Assembly (NCBI GenBank): GCA_030549495.1
Contig: JAUIRK010000530.1
Location: 116,721-180,720, forward strand
Direction of reading: 5' to 3'
DNA from: Nectonema munidae
Taxonomy: Eukaryota > Nematomorpha > Nectonematoida > Nectonematidae
Length of the DNA: 64,000 bases
Shown: one piece after another, positions 25,298 to 37,796 of the stretch
Layout of the letters: each line of letters opens with the position of its first letter
Numbering within the stretch: the stretch's first letter is position 1
Notes under the pieces: model-generated
Told to the model about the DNA's origin: nothing
The model's input: only the letters and a program-made list of their open reading frames with translations
Database searches by the model: none
Made by a program: the position numbers and the translations under genes

Positions 25298-25941
25298 AAC
25301 TATTTCGGGAACACTCCACGCTTAAGCTTTCACCGCTAAACCACTTTCATTGAGATCATCAAATTTTGGAATAGTACTGTAGAAAATGACATTAAAAACT
25401 GCAAGCGTATCAAATTTTACATCCATATTTTTGCCGGTAAAATACTTGATGAATAGCTTCCGTTACATAAGCTCTTGAATCAGATCTAATTTTTTTGAAG
25501 AAGAACACTATTTCAACGCTAGCTTGAGCAGATAGCAGTGCGTTTCAAGTTCTTGCTACCCTTTTTTGTCGACTGTCTCACTCTAACGTGTTTTTACCCC
25601 CGATTGCGCAGCTCTTCATATGACTTAATATGATTTGTCTTCCTATGAGCAGAAAAACGCAAGAAAACTAGAGATGATATCCACAGGGAGGCACATCATA
25701 ATATGTCATGGTTTCCAAAAATATTCTATTTTTATTTACTCAATGAGGTGGAATTATTATTATTTTATTCAAAGGCCATTACAAATTACATTATTTCGTA
25801 AATTAAGATTAACCAACGAGTTTGCTAATTTTGGGGAACTTGTTGTTTTAAACAATGATCTAAATGCAATAAACTAACTTTGTGCTTAAGATACTGAACA
25901 AGAAAAGGAATAGTCTATCTTCGCTGTATACGAAAGAGAGG

Positions 25942-27399
25942 ATGCGGAGAGTGGAAGTGATTTCCTGCTTTTTGATACAAGCCATAAGCCTTCGCAACTT
26001 CATGCGGCAGAATGTGTCTGCATGTTTCACAGTTTTCTTGCTCTGTCTTATAAACCTCCTAAACTACATGGACCGCTACACTATCGCTTCAGTCCTCTTT
26101 GACATTGAAGAGTACTTCCACATTCACAACTCCAAAGCCGGTCTCATTCAGTCCGTCTTCATCCTGATGTACATGCTTTTTGCTCCGCTCTTCGGCTTTC
26201 TAGGCGACCGCTACAACCGAAAGGCCATCCTCTCCCTCGGTCTGCTCACTTGGGTGGGGTCAACGCTCGCTGGCTCCTTCGTTGGAGCGAAATTCTTCTG
26301 GCTATTCCTACTCTTTCGAGGGATGGTTGGAATTGGGGAAGCGAGTTACTCAACCATCGCGCCCACGATCTTTGCCGACATCTTCACACCAAAGAACCGC
26401 ATCAAGGCGCTCATCTTTTTCTACTTTGCCACACCCGTGGGTAGTGGCATAGGCTACATCATCGGATCTAGCGTAGCTGAGGCCATGGGATCTTGGAAAT
26501 GGGCTTTGCGCGTTACCCCATTGCTAGGCCTTATCGCCTTTCTTTGCCTTCACGCCTTCCTCAAGATTCCTTCTAGAGGATTCAGTGAAGGCATATCTTC
26601 ACCACCAAAGCCTACATCCTTCAAGAGAGACATCGTTGAAATTCTGAAAATTAAGTCTTACATGTATACAACAATCGGCTTCACCTGTTGTGCTTTTGTC
26701 ATTGGCACTCTTGCTTTGTGGGGGCCTTCGTTCATTAAGTTGGCGATGGAGTCTATTGGCATAGAAGTAACTGAAAAGATGATTGGCGTTAATTTTGGCC
26801 TATTAACCTGCCTAGCTGGAATAATTGGCGTTTTAATTGGCTCAGAAACTGCTCGGAGATTACGGCCAATCGTTCCATTTTCCGACCCTCTTGTTTGCGC
26901 TTTTGGTCTGCTTCTTGGTGCGCCAATTCTATTCTTTCTTCTTCTATTTGCTAGAATAGGTTATGCCTTTATCTGGGTTGTTACTTTGATAGCTGAAATT
27001 CTTTTCTGTTTAAACTGGGCTATTGTATGCGACATTACTCTTTCTGTAATTGTTCCTACTCGAAGATCATTGGCCCAAGCATTACAAATAATGATATCGC
27101 ATGCTTTTGGAGACGCTTCTAGCCCGTATCTCATTGGTGTAATATCGGACTCCTTCAACCAATCATGGGGCGTTGAATCCATTTCAAATGACTTCTTTTC
27201 CCTCCAATACGCTCTTTTCATTTTACCGTTTGTATCCGCTTTGGGAGGTGCTGTCTTTTTACTTTGCATCAAACATATCAATTCGGATCAACTTGCTGTC
27301 ACTTCCTCAATTGAAAAATGTCTTCAAATTCCTAATACCGACGCTATCAACAATTCGTCTGATGATTCAAAATCTCTCATCAACAATCCGATTGTTTGA
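25942..27399 (+). CDS. spinster-like MFS transporter (SPNS family)
   Basis: Intact single-exon 485-aa membrane transporter. Family features: LNYMDRYTIASVLFDIEEYF in the first helix (Asp44-Arg45), the MFS motif A loop GFLGDRYNRK between helices 2 and 3, and RGMVGIGEASYSTIAPTIFA. About twelve hydrophobic segments are visible, with a long loop after the sixth. Spinster proteins move lysophospholipids, sphingosine-1-phosphate or related lipids, often from lysosomes; the substrate here is unknown. The frame is open upstream, but ATG at 25942 has A at -3; ATG at 26002 is an alternative. Animal homologues usually have introns, so the intronless form and the GC-rich 5' half are notable. A noncoding 5' exon is possible. 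Confidence 0.9.
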   Translation: MRRVEVISCFLIQAISLRNFMRQNVSACFTVFLLCLINLLNYMDRYTIASVLFDIEEYFHIHNSKAGLIQSVFILMYMLFAPLFGFLGDRYNRKAILSLGLLTWVGSTLAGSFVGAKFFWLFLLFRGMVGIGEASYSTIAPTIFADIFTPKNRIKALIFFYFATPVGSGIGYIIGSSVAEAMGSWKWALRVTPLLGLIAFLCLHAFLKIPSRGFSEGISSPPKPTSFKRDIVEILKIKSYMYTTIGFTCCAFVIGTLALWGPSFIKLAMESIGIEVTEKMIGVNFGLLTCLAGIIGVLIGSETARRLRPIVPFSDPLVCAFGLLLGAPILFFLLLFARIGYAFIWVVTLIAEILFCLNWAIVCDITLSVIVPTRRSLAQALQIMISHAFGDASSPYLIGVISDSFNQSWGVESISNDFFSLQYALFILPFVSALGGAVFLLCIKHINSDQLAVTSSIEKCLQIPNTDAINNSSDDSKSLINNPIV

Positions 27400-27586
27400 A
27401 ATTCATTTTTCCTCTGACATAAGTTCTACCCAAAAACTTGTAACATATAATAAATCATTTATATCTTCACTCTTTGCAACAGAATACTGAAATTAAAAAA
27501 ATTTATATATTTAGAGTGGATGTTAGTTGCAGGTTTTTATCACATTACCCCCAACGAGTATTATGAAATGGAAGATAAAATTTATG

Positions 27587-27592
27587 AATAAA
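27587..27592 (+). terminator. poly(A) signal AATAAA for the transporter
   Basis: AATAAA 188 bases after the stop, followed by a TG/T-rich stretch (TTTGTGTCTCTGTGTG), a typical downstream element. Confidence 0.6.
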
Positions 27593-27599
27593 ACCTACT

Positions 27600-29660
27600 T
27601 TGTGTCTCTGTGTGCATTTTTTCAACTTTGGTTCCTTAATATTTTTCAAAATATTTGCATTCACCATCAAAAATTCCGTACTGTCTCTTAAAAATCATTT
27701 ATTTTTTCATTTGAGTAGACATACTACTCATCAAGATAAACTTAAAGTTCCTTTAAGAAGTTGATGAAAATTATGGGCCCTTACAAGAAAATTTTCACAT
27801 ACAAATTCACAAAAACAACTTCCCATGCAATTAATATTTCTATTTTATTTCATTGACATGAATTATTTTATCTCAAATGAAGTCAAATGCATGTAGTAAA
27901 TGAAATTTTACGTGAATTCAAGGAGAAAAGAGAAAATGCCTCTGCTTGCTACTTATTCAAACTTTAAAAGTTAGTTTTTTGTTTCTGTTATTTTTACACG
28001 TACAATTTGGTTGATTATTTTCACTCATTTTCAATTTTTTTTTACAAAAATGAAAAACTGTTCACGGACCCCCTGAGACGCAGACATGGCCCCTCAGTGC
28101 TCCGTGGACCCCAGATTAAAATTTTCACATTCTTATTTTTTTTTTATGTATGATTCTGTTTTCGGGAGGTTGACTCTAATTTAGAGAACAAACCCAATTA
28201 AAAACATTGATAACTTTTATTAGAGCAAATCAACACTACGAATAAATTTTCATCAGCCAGTACAATTATGTTGAAAAAATACATATTCGTATGTCCAAGA
28301 ATTTTGCACAGTAGTCTATATACTTTCAGAAAAAATTATATACGGATTACTTGATTAGTATTCAAAGCATTATTTTACCTCAATGACACATTTAAGCATA
28401 CAATTTGAAACATGACATATTCTAAAATCCAAAATCATAAAGTTTTCCTATTTTTCCAAATACACTTATCATTAAATTTACTTCTATGCGAAAATCAATG
28501 GAAACAACATTTAGCAATGCTTCCCAAACCTCGAGGTAGCGATTCATTTCTCGGGTTTATGGAGGTCCAAGATTTTGAGGAAGTTTTTTATGGTATCATG
28601 CCATTTTGGTAATTTTTTATATTTGTGTTCTTGGAACTATTCTGAGAGAAAAAAAAACTGTAAGCATTAGTCCTCGGCATAGACTAAACTGCATTTCCAT
28701 CTTCTGAAATATAACGAAGAGGCATTCTCGACTAATACGATGTACGAAAACCAAAAATTTAATATTTCTAGGATGTAATTTATTTCTTTTATTGCAATAT
28801 TGAATGTTAATAAGGTATACAACAGTTTATACGAAGCTAGATGTCCTTAACAGGTGTAATTATTTGTTATATTTGTAATGTATGTATTTTTTGTTTTGAA
28901 TTTTATAATCTGTGTATTATTTTACTCTTTTTTCCAATGTGTCAAAAATTAAATGTAATTCTCTTTGTTCTTTTCGATGCTCTTTTCATTTTTACTTAAT
29001 TTGGATTTACTTAAAACTTCAACTCTCAGATTTTATATCAAAATGCTTTTTGCTGTTGTATTTTTACCTTCACCAGAAGGAATTTCCAGTGTTGGCAGGT
29101 CCAAGTTGGTTGAGGTAAAACTTGACTAATTTTACCCCTTAAAATTTCATTTTAAAATTTTTATAAATGTTTCATACATTTAGAAAGGATAGAGCTTAAA
29201 TGAATTAAATTTCATTTTTGCGTTTTATTTAACACTTTTAAAATGTTTCATCCAATTATAAAATGAACTTACACAAATATCCAATTTAATGATTGAAAAA
29301 GAAGGTAGAGTTAAAAAAAAAAAAGGGAGAAGTGTTCTATTTCTGATTTGCAGAAAAAAATTTCCTTGAGAAATAACCTTCTAAGAAATTTTTTTTGTAA
29401 TTAATTTTAATTAAAAATGCTTTGGTTTGTTAGTCTATGTGGAAGACACAGTTATGAAATTAAGACATTAGTAATAAGCAATAAAAATAAACGCAATTGC
29501 TTAAAAATGAAATTGGAAACTAGAAGTAGCTTTTAAAATTTTCGTCCCTACTGAAAAAAGAGAGGAAAAAATCAAACGCCTCTAATCCCATTTCTTTTCT
29601 TCTATTGAGTTGATAAATGATCTTAGGATAGTTTTTCCTTTTTGGCTAACATTTTTGTAT
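27600..29660. other. intergenic with one hAT-like end fragment
   Basis: Mostly AT-rich with no gene. Around 28060-28125 is a GC-richer patch (GTTCACGGACCCCCTGAG ... CCGTGGACCCCAG) resembling the subterminal GGACCCC stretches of old hAT elements; CAGTG ends were not found beside it. Confidence 0.35.
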
Positions 29661-29673
29661 CGCAATTCATTTC

Positions 29674-29679
29674 TTTATT
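29674..29679 (-). terminator. poly(A) signal for the 173-aa ORF
   Basis: TTTATT on the plus strand reads AATAAA on the minus strand, 40 bases beyond the stop codon. Confidence 0.5.
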
Positions 29680-29718
29680 TCAAAAGGGCGGTTCACAAAA
29701 TATCATGAATGCGGATAA

Positions 29719-30240
29719 CTAAGCTTTATCTGCCTTTGGTCTCCTGTACTTTACTGTTACAGTGCAATCATGCATCGTGATAGAAGGAATGATTTTCGCC
29801 TCATTATACTTGAGTTGATTTTTCCGTAAAGCATCACACACAATTTGTCTTGCATCAAGCTTGGACATTGTTTCCGCTATGGACTTACCACTTTTTTTAA
29901 TGGGAACTTTTTCACTCACATCTGGTCTCACTTCTTTCCTACCAACACAAGAAAGTGGAGCAGGAGGCCTTGGTGGTACTTGCTTATTTTTTGTTGTTGT
30001 ATTCCCGTGCATTCTCACTGCTGATGATTTTTTCTTCCTTGTGGAATAATCGTATCTTCTTAAGCTCTTTTGTTTCTTTCGTACAGGCACAAATGGTACT
30101 TTATATTCTTCGTCATCATCATCATCGTCTTGACAATACCCATCGTCTATCTTGATGTCGACACCATCATTCGAAGTGCTTTCACGAAAAATAGGATCAA
30201 ATATTGGACTGAATAAACGATTCAAAAACATATGTGGCAT
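29719..30240 (-). CDS. unrecognised 173-aa protein, acidic then basic
   Basis: Single open frame of 173 codons. I do not recognise the family. Residues about 26-46 are very acidic (DDDDDDEE); residues 47-75 are strongly basic (VRKKQKSLRR, TRKKKSSAV), suggesting a nuclear protein; 88-95 is Pro-rich (VPPRPPAP). The C-terminal 60 residues (SIAETMSKLDARQIVCDALR onward, ending VTVKYRRPKADKA) look like a small ordered domain. The frame stays open 8-9 codons upstream of the chosen ATG, and an AG acceptor lies there, so an upstream exon is possible. AATAAA follows about 40 bases after the stop. Length, composition and the poly(A) signal argue for a real gene. Confidence 0.6.
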   Translation of the reverse strand: MPHMFLNRLFSPIFDPIFRESTSNDGVDIKIDDGYCQDDDDDDEEYKVPFVPVRKKQKSLRRYDYSTRKKKSSAVRMHGNTTTKNKQVPPRPPAPLSCVGRKEVRPDVSEKVPIKKSGKSIAETMSKLDARQIVCDALRKNQLKYNEAKIIPSITMHDCTVTVKYRRPKADKA

Positions 30241-31133
30241 AAGTTTAAGATTTTCATACCAAGCTTAAGATATTGAATATACGCAGGGAGATTTGTTCTT
30301 TTTCTAAAAACAATAAAAAGTATTGAATAAATGCCATCATCCTTAAATTTCCACTCTACCCAAAGTGCATTGTTTTGTATAAACTATTTTAGAGTTCTTC
30401 AGCCAAAGTACATTTGCTGAGACTCATGAACTGATGGGAAAATCTTTAGATCCGAAGAAATATTCACGTTTTTTTTAAAAAGTGTTTAAACTATCTGAAT
30501 ATATATAATAATTTTACCTGACGTATCTTGACTGATATTTTTAATTTATTTGAACCTTTTTGAATGTTAAAAAAAAATTTTTTTTTTAATAATGCAAACT
30601 TGAAAAAAGGAGATTCAATCTTCTAAATTTGTGGATTTTAGTGCTTTTTTAATTTTTTTTTCAAAGTTTTTGCACATATTTATTATTCATAATAAAAATG
30701 TCCTGCCACCGACTCTCTTTCACAAAAAGAAGTTTTGAAGTTTCTCTTTCACAGAAGTTCCTCCTAGTCTTTCTGATAGTTTTTGTTATCGTTTTGCAAT
30801 CCTTAATAGAATATACACAAGATTCTCTTTCGAAGGTTGCACTTTACCGTGGATATTGCATCTCATCTAATCTGACTTAATCTTAAACTACAAGAAAATA
30901 AAAGCTCTTCTTTGTCTACACAAAGTTAAAAAAAGTTTTATTTTTTCAGAAAAAAATATTTTTGCTCGCTGAAGTTTCACAAGGCATCACTTCCCAAGCT
31001 TCTCGAAAAACAACACCTCTATCAATAAAAAATATTTCACAAGAGAATCTTTATTTCAAAGACTTCATGACATTGAAAACAATAAAATTCATCCATATTT
31101 TATAACAAACTCTTTTAATGTCAATATCGAATA

Positions 31134-33885
31134 CCGTTTAACCTCCAATGGTCCACTTTTCACTTCATTGTTAAAATCGAAATTAAAAACAATGAAACAT
31201 ATTTTAGGTTCATTTTTTTCCTAAGTTCAATTGAAAAGTCTTTGAGATACACAAATAAAACAAAAATAAATAAAATGAAATTTTTTTATTAAAAATTATT
31301 AATTGATAAAAAAATTGTGAAATGGTAAAAAAAGTTAATTTTATAAAATCCAAATTCTAGAAAAAAATATTCGAGCAATTCTAAAATATCCTTACAGTTC
31401 ATGACATACTATCCCTTATTTTTGTCACGAATGTGTTTCTGTAAAAAATAAATTTGAATATGTCGCCATATTCTTTGAAAGTATTTAGGATCTACATTCT
31501 ACAAGTGGACCATTGGCGTATCGTGACAATGAAATATACCCTTTTTACCCATAATTAGAAAAAACGATGAAAAAGTAAATTTTTTCAACAGAGTTGATCA
31601 TAATGATTGATATCTCTGTTTCTTTAGCTTCATGACGTTGAATGTTGTACTTTCAAAAATATAACCTCTTGATTTATTGTGTGATGACGTTAGCATGTCA
31701 CTTTACATCAAATGTAAATGAATTGAGTAAAATAATAAAACAGTATATTTTTCATCGTAAACATACAAATATATACAATAATGATATCTTATTATAATGT
31801 AGGAATGAATGTGAAGCGTGGAATTTGAAACTTTGTATCACTAATTGATTTCAGTTTGCTAATATGTTTTCATGAATATGAAGAGATCATAATATAAGTT
31901 CCACATTTTTTGAAATAACTTTTTTTATCATTCTCTTACTGCTCTTGCGCTTGCACCGTTTCTTCTTGTAAAGCTAAAAATATAGCGACTTTTGTTAGTG
32001 TGGAGCCAACTTTTTTCGTTACAATACAACTACTACTTTTTTCTTTATTATTTTGCGTTTCATTGATTTTTCCGTCAAAATGAAGTTCAAGCATTTATCT
32101 TCCGCTTTGGAGCACTTAGAAGAAGATGAGGTTTTGGAAAATGGCACTCCTATTGATTTAGTTATACTTCCTCCTGATGAAAACAATGTTGTTACCGATA
32201 CCGAAGACATTGATGAAAATGATATGCTTGATACTTTTCCTCAAGATACATGCGGAGAAATAGAAGTAACATACCCTGAAGTAGAAGAAGATCAAGATAA
32301 AACCTGCAGATGGAAAAAAATGAAAAACTTTGATAATAATTTAGCTTCTTATTCACACGTCGATTGTCCTCAGCTAGCCGAAGACGTAGCTCATGAAGCT
32401 ATTGATTTTTTTTTCAAAGTTTTCCCAAAAGAATACATGGAAACACTGGCAAAATTATCCACTTCTTATGCTAATCAAAAAAATGAAGCAATTGATCTAG
32501 ATTGGAAGGACATAGGTATTTTTATCGGATTTGTTATTTTATTGGGGTATCATACATTGCCAAGAGAGGAAGAGTTTTGGTCGACTCAATTAGATCTTGG
32601 AATTTCATTAGTGAGTCAAGTAATATCGAGAAATAAAGAAGTACTTTCATGCTGTCGATAATACTAAAATTAATTTAGAAAACAAAATGGCAAAAGTAAG
32701 GCCTATTTATGAAATGTAAACGCTAAATTTTTGAAGTTTAGTTCACTTTATGAAGAGATAAGTATAGATGAATCGATAGTTCCTTATTATGGGCCTCATT
32801 CGTGTAAGGAGTTTATAAGAGGAAAACTTATTAGGTTTGGCTATAAAATATGGTGCATGTGTTCATCTTCTGGCTGCCCCTTGTCTTTACACATATATCA
32901 AGGTAAGGAGAGAGGTTCAAGTAAGATGCCATTGGGCATGCAAGTTGTAGGAAACTTTGTCCAAACAATTGAAAACCCTTTAAAACATACATTCTATTTT
33001 GACAATTTTTTTACATCGTACAATAGAACCGGTAAATGTCCATTGATTGAGGATAAAGAAATCAAGAAGAAAAATAGAGGGTATTACGATTATAGATCAG
33101 ATGGAAGAGTATATTTTGTAAATGGAGGGATAATGCTTGTGTGAATGTTGGATCCAACTTTTGTACGCATGAACCTGTTGGAACAGTTAAAAGGTATTCA
33201 CGTTTAGAGAAGAAAAAGATCGAAGTTAGCTGTCCTTTCCTCATTAGCAAGCACAATCAAGGAATGGGAGGGGTTGATGTGTTTGACAAGTTATTGGCTG
33301 CTTATAGGCCTAAAGTAAAGGCGAAAAAATGGTGGTGGCCTTTGGCAATGCATGCAATAAACGTTTCGGTTGTTGGTGCCTGGAAGGATTATGAAAGGAC
33401 AAACACAGAAAAAAAATCATCTCATCTAAACTTCCGTAGAGAAATAACGCTACACTTACTTCAATTGAAAGGTTTGCAAACCAAGAGAAAACCAGGGCCT
33501 TCTTCTCATCTTTCTAAAAGTTCTAGAAGTGTGAATGGGCACTATTTAGTGTCCGTTTCAAGGCAACAACAACGAAAATGCGTGGTTTGTAAAAAAAAAT
33601 TCGCTTTTATGCTGCTTTGCGTGCCAGAAAAACGTCCATCGAGACTGCTTTCCTCTTTATCATCAATAACCACTTTTATTTTCTTTTGTAAATAAATGCT
33701 TGTTTTCAAAAATTTTTGATTTCACTTTTCGCCAATGGTCCCACTTATGGACCGTCTGTCATTGCATATAAAACTTGTTCATCATCATCATTTTTTATAT
33801 TTCATTTCAAGGTAAGTATATTTAAACTAAATATTCAAGGCAAAAGTTGAATAACACATTTTTAATAAGTTCGGCAATTAAACGG
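31134..33885 (+). mobile_element. piggyBac element, nearly full length
   Basis: Left end CCGTTTAA preceded by AATA (a decayed TTAA?); right end TTAAACGG followed by intact TTAA at 33886-33889. The 2.75-kb length and TTAA target fit piggyBac. A subterminal motif CCAATGGTCCAC recurs at 31147, inverted at 31505 and direct at 33732. The transposase lies between. Confidence 0.7.
32080..33705 (+). pseudogene. piggyBac transposase, broken by frameshifts
   Basis: Cut-and-paste DDE_Tnp_1_7 transposase. ATG 32080 sits in a good context (GTCAAAATGA). Acidic N-terminus, then the FIGFVILLGYHTLP block. All three catalytic Asp codons are present: ISIDES at 32767, YFDNFFTSY at 33001 and GGVDVFD at 33276. 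About four frameshifts break it: near 32637, near 32718, near 33120, and in a nine-A run near 33590. The last one hides the C-terminal Cys/His zinc module, whose CFACQ and CFPLYH parts appear in the next frame. Few changes otherwise, so inactivation looks fairly recent. Confidence 0.85.
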
Positions 33886-33889
33886 TTAA

Positions 33890-35840
33890 AGCTTTTTCTT
33901 CATTAATTTGATACTGCAAATTCTAAGATACAATTGCTCGACTTTTTAAGTAAAGACATACGGAGTTTCAATACTTTACTACTTGAAACGGAAATAGAAG
34001 AATAGAAAGACACTTTAGTACCCGTAAACATTTTCATATGGTATATACTACTTATATATGTGATTAGTCTTTTTCTAGTGTCAACTTCATTAAACGTAAA
34101 TCAAGAACCAAATCATCGAATCAAATTTTAAAGCTTTACTTCTTTAAACCTCATTGGAAGAACTTGAGTGAATGTAATAATCTTCTTCTATTTAAATATT
34201 CTTTGTGAACCATTAGCATATATTTGATTCTTTTTCTAAGATTTTTTCAAAAAACTACCAAAGGTTTGTTTGATCTTTTTTCAAAATACACAAAAGCAAG
34301 AAAGTGTAATTCATTGTTACCCAAAGGCAAGTGCTTTGTAAAATCTTTAAAAACGTCAGAAGACGCCAAGGTTGAGAAAAAACACGAGATGAATTATTAA
34401 GAGATACCATTTATGATTGACTTCCTCATTTATATCTTTATGTAATTTTAGAATTTCAAAAAACAAGGTTGTATCATTTTGTTACAAGTAGGTTCTGAAT
34501 GGTTTTCCAACATGATTATCAGTAGCAACACTTTCATTATATTATGAGAAATTTTGTTCACTATTTTCAAGTTTTCTATAACATTATAATATATGAATAT
34601 GACCATCGAAATCAATGTATTGAAAAACTTGCAAAAATGTTGTTTTAGAATTAATCTAAAACTACGATAGAAAAACTGTTTCGGTGTATACAATTTTATA
34701 AATTGATAAAGATTCAAAAACTGAATAAAATATATAAATATTAAAAGTATAGGCATTTATACATTTCAGAGAAAAGGTTTAAGAATTGAGAATGGCACTG
34801 TAGTTCCAAAGTCTGTTTAATTGTAACTTTAATGGCGTTCCTGCTTAATCGATCAGTCAAAAAAAGAAAATTTGGACAACAAACCAGATAAATAAGTAAA
34901 AACAAAACAAAGATAAAATCTATAGCGTATCTATGAAACCTCATTTCTCTTCTATGCTTACTTTTTTACCATTTTATTGGCGTCTCCATTTATATATTCA
35001 GGCACTTGAAAGGGCCATTTTCAAAGTAACTTATTTTTACCTAGCTTTTCTAACACATAATAAAAACAGCCAATCAGGTGTAGAACTTAACGTTATTGAC
35101 ATTAGAATCAGCATCGCCATAATCACTATTTCTTTATACACCTTAAAATTTCCAAAAGCATCACTTTGGTCTTGTGCATTAATTTTCGTATTTATTATTT
35201 TTTCAGAAAATTAAACCAACAAAATCTATTTTTATGGTATGCAATGAATGTGTAATTAAAATTTTTTATTTATAATTTAGTTTAAATATGGTGACAAAAT
35301 GGAAGCTCATGTAATTCTTAAAGTTATCAGTCTCTCAATATTTTCTACTCTCATATCCATGAATAAAGATTCATCTATTTGCTATATATCTGCTACCATA
35401 AACTTCTAGATACAGTGTTGGCTGATGCTTATTGATTTTAAAGCAAATGAATTGGCTATTAAAGAGAATCACAAAGAAAGTAAATTTGATTCCTGTTTAC
35501 GCAGTGATAAGCTTTCAAAGTTGAAGAAATTTGTCACCGTCATGGTATCAGTGTTCGGCAAAGCTTATATGTGAAAAAGTATGTTCATAAATGAGGCATT
35601 TGGATCAGAACCTCAAACGAAGTTGAATGATGAACATTTGAAAGCAGTTCTTTTGATTGGATGGAGCAATCTCAAAGTAAATATTGATATTCTTTAAGTT
35701 AAGCACCAGTTTCACAAATCTATCTCGCCATTTTTCTCCTTGTGAGTTTCGAATAAGTGCACACTGGGTGTGGAATAACTGCATCATTGCTAACTTCGAC
35801 TTCTTAAATAAATTCCCAACTTTTGTGTATTGGGGACTAA
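33890..35840. other. intergenic, no gene seen
   Basis: AT-rich, with only short frames on both strands and nothing with a recognisable motif. Confidence 0.5.
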
Positions 35841-35849
35841 AAATTGCAT

Positions 35850-36045
35850 GTCCGGACCTTTAGCCCGAAAATGTACATGCACTTTTGGCAATATTTATAG
35901 ACGTTGCTTTACTTCAATTAAATTTGCAAGTTTGTGCTTCAAATCTGCAGCTGTTTTCTTTTGTTATTCATAACTTCTATACACACTTCTCTTTGATAAA
36001 ATTTTTGCTTGGCCAAATGTCCGGGTACCAAATATTGTAGTGGCC
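35850..36045. repeat. dispersed repeat family R1, copy 2
   Basis: AAAATGTACATGCACTTT, TATAGACGTTGC, TTTGCAAGTTTGTGCTTC, TTATTCATAACTTCTAT and GCCAAATGTCCGGGTACC align in order with 19290-19700. Confidence 0.6.
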
Positions 36046-36579
36046 GCTATTTTTTGTGCATTCAACGCATTGTACTGAACATAAGCGTTATTTCGTCCTT
36101 AACGCTTGATGGCGCCTGCTAAAGACGATTTCTTTCAAACTAACAATTAAAGAATTCTCTGCAAAGAAAAGCTTCGAATGCTTGTTATAATGGAGAATTT
36201 GTAATAATTCTATCTGTTCATAAGTTGTTATTGTGTATTATTGTGTTTTTTAGTCTCCTGTCTTGTTCTAATGATTACCAACTACCATATTGATGTATAG
36301 TATATGTTTTTAATCTTTCTACAACGACTCTGTTGGAAGTACCAATAAAATAAACATATACCTACTTTTTTCGACCTTTTACTCATTTTATACTACTTGT
36401 CACGAGGTCCCACAAAGCTCTTAAAGTGACTTCTTTATTTGCAAATTAAAATATATTATTATTGATGAAAAAAAATAGAAAAAGAAGAATGAAATTAAAA
36501 AAAAATTAAATTCAAAATCATAAAATATAAAGGTAAACAAACCTCATAAGTATATATACCATTTTTACTTCTAACGTGT

Positions 36580-36715
36580 CTTTTTTTAGTTCGAAATCAT
36601 CTTTTTTCAATCCAATTTGTCTTTTTTAAGTCCTAAATAGCCTTTTTTTTGTTCAAAATCGCCTTTTTTTCAATTCAATTTGTCTTTTTTAAGTCCTAAA
36701 CGTCTTATTTCAATT
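36580..36715. repeat. short T-rich tandem repeat
   Basis: Two diverged ~70-bp units, each with AATTTGTCTTTTTTAAGTCC. Confidence 0.5.
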
Positions 36716-37489
36716 TTATTTTGTATTTTAGAAAGAGCTTTTAGAATTTAAAAAAGACAATTTATAAGTAAAAATGGCATATATAAATATGTATATAGCA
36801 AAAGTGTACATTTTTATTAACTCGACCTTAACTTAGGGTGCCAGATTTTTAACTCAACAACTAACCAAGATAAATGCTTCAAAGTGTAGTAAAGAAAAGT
36901 TTTAATTCCTTGCAGAAATAAATAACATGAAAAATAGATGAACGTAAAAGAAATAAAAGTACTATACTAAAAAAGGGGATGAAAACAATGTGAAGATTTG
37001 TCTTTTCAATTTCCTTGCTTTTTAGTATAACATAGGTGGTGAATGATATGTCGAGATTTTTCTTCATTTCCCTCGGGATTCCGTTGTTAAGGGTTCGGTA
37101 AAAAAACCCGAAACCCCAGACATCTGACAGCTGTACTTTAAGTGAAACTTTAATCAGAATAGTAATACATTTTATGAAAAGAGCTCAACTTATAATCGAG
37201 CAATAACGGTATAATAGGAAAGTGCTTACTTGTTACTAAACGTGGTATTATATACACACAAGGTATTTAAAACATATATAATACGGGAAAACTGCATGCA
37301 TTGTGGTAGTGGTGTATATGCCTGAAGAAGATAACACGAATAGCAGCACATACATACTCTTCGTACGTATACGCAATGTGTGAACATACGGTAAAATCAT
37401 ATAGTAGGCCTTAGAAAATAATGCAAAGGCACTGAAAAACTTTAGTTATCGAGTTTTGAACGAATAAATGCGTTCACTTATCTATCTAC

Positions 37490-37521
<32 letters not shown>
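37490..37521. repeat. (ATC)n microsatellite
   Basis: About ten CAT/ATC triplets in a row, in a stretch less AT-rich than its surroundings. Confidence 0.9.
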
Positions 37522-37524
<3 letters not shown>

Positions 37525-37796
37525 TGAAGCATTCGAGAAGGTAAAAGAAGGAATGAAGGGCAAATGAAGAGGAAACGCTTGTGTGGGGGTGTGGACGTAT
37601 TTTAGTGTTACAAGAAACAGTATTGTATATAAGTAACCTTTCATAACATATAGTTTATACCTTTCATAACAAAATCTGCTTTTAACCCTATTAGCGCTGG
37701 GCTAAATTTCTTCGCAAAGTGCTGGGGCGTAAAGGATCCCCTCCCCCCTATTTTTCTCAGATATTAATAAGTTTTTAGAAATATTTTTAATGTTAC

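Noticed and set aside
25882-25941. Extended N-terminus for the spinster-like protein
   Set aside because: The open frame there begins with GTG, not ATG; the first ATG is at 25942.
26961-27281. 106-codon minus-strand frame
   Set aside because: Antisense of the spinster-like gene, no motif.
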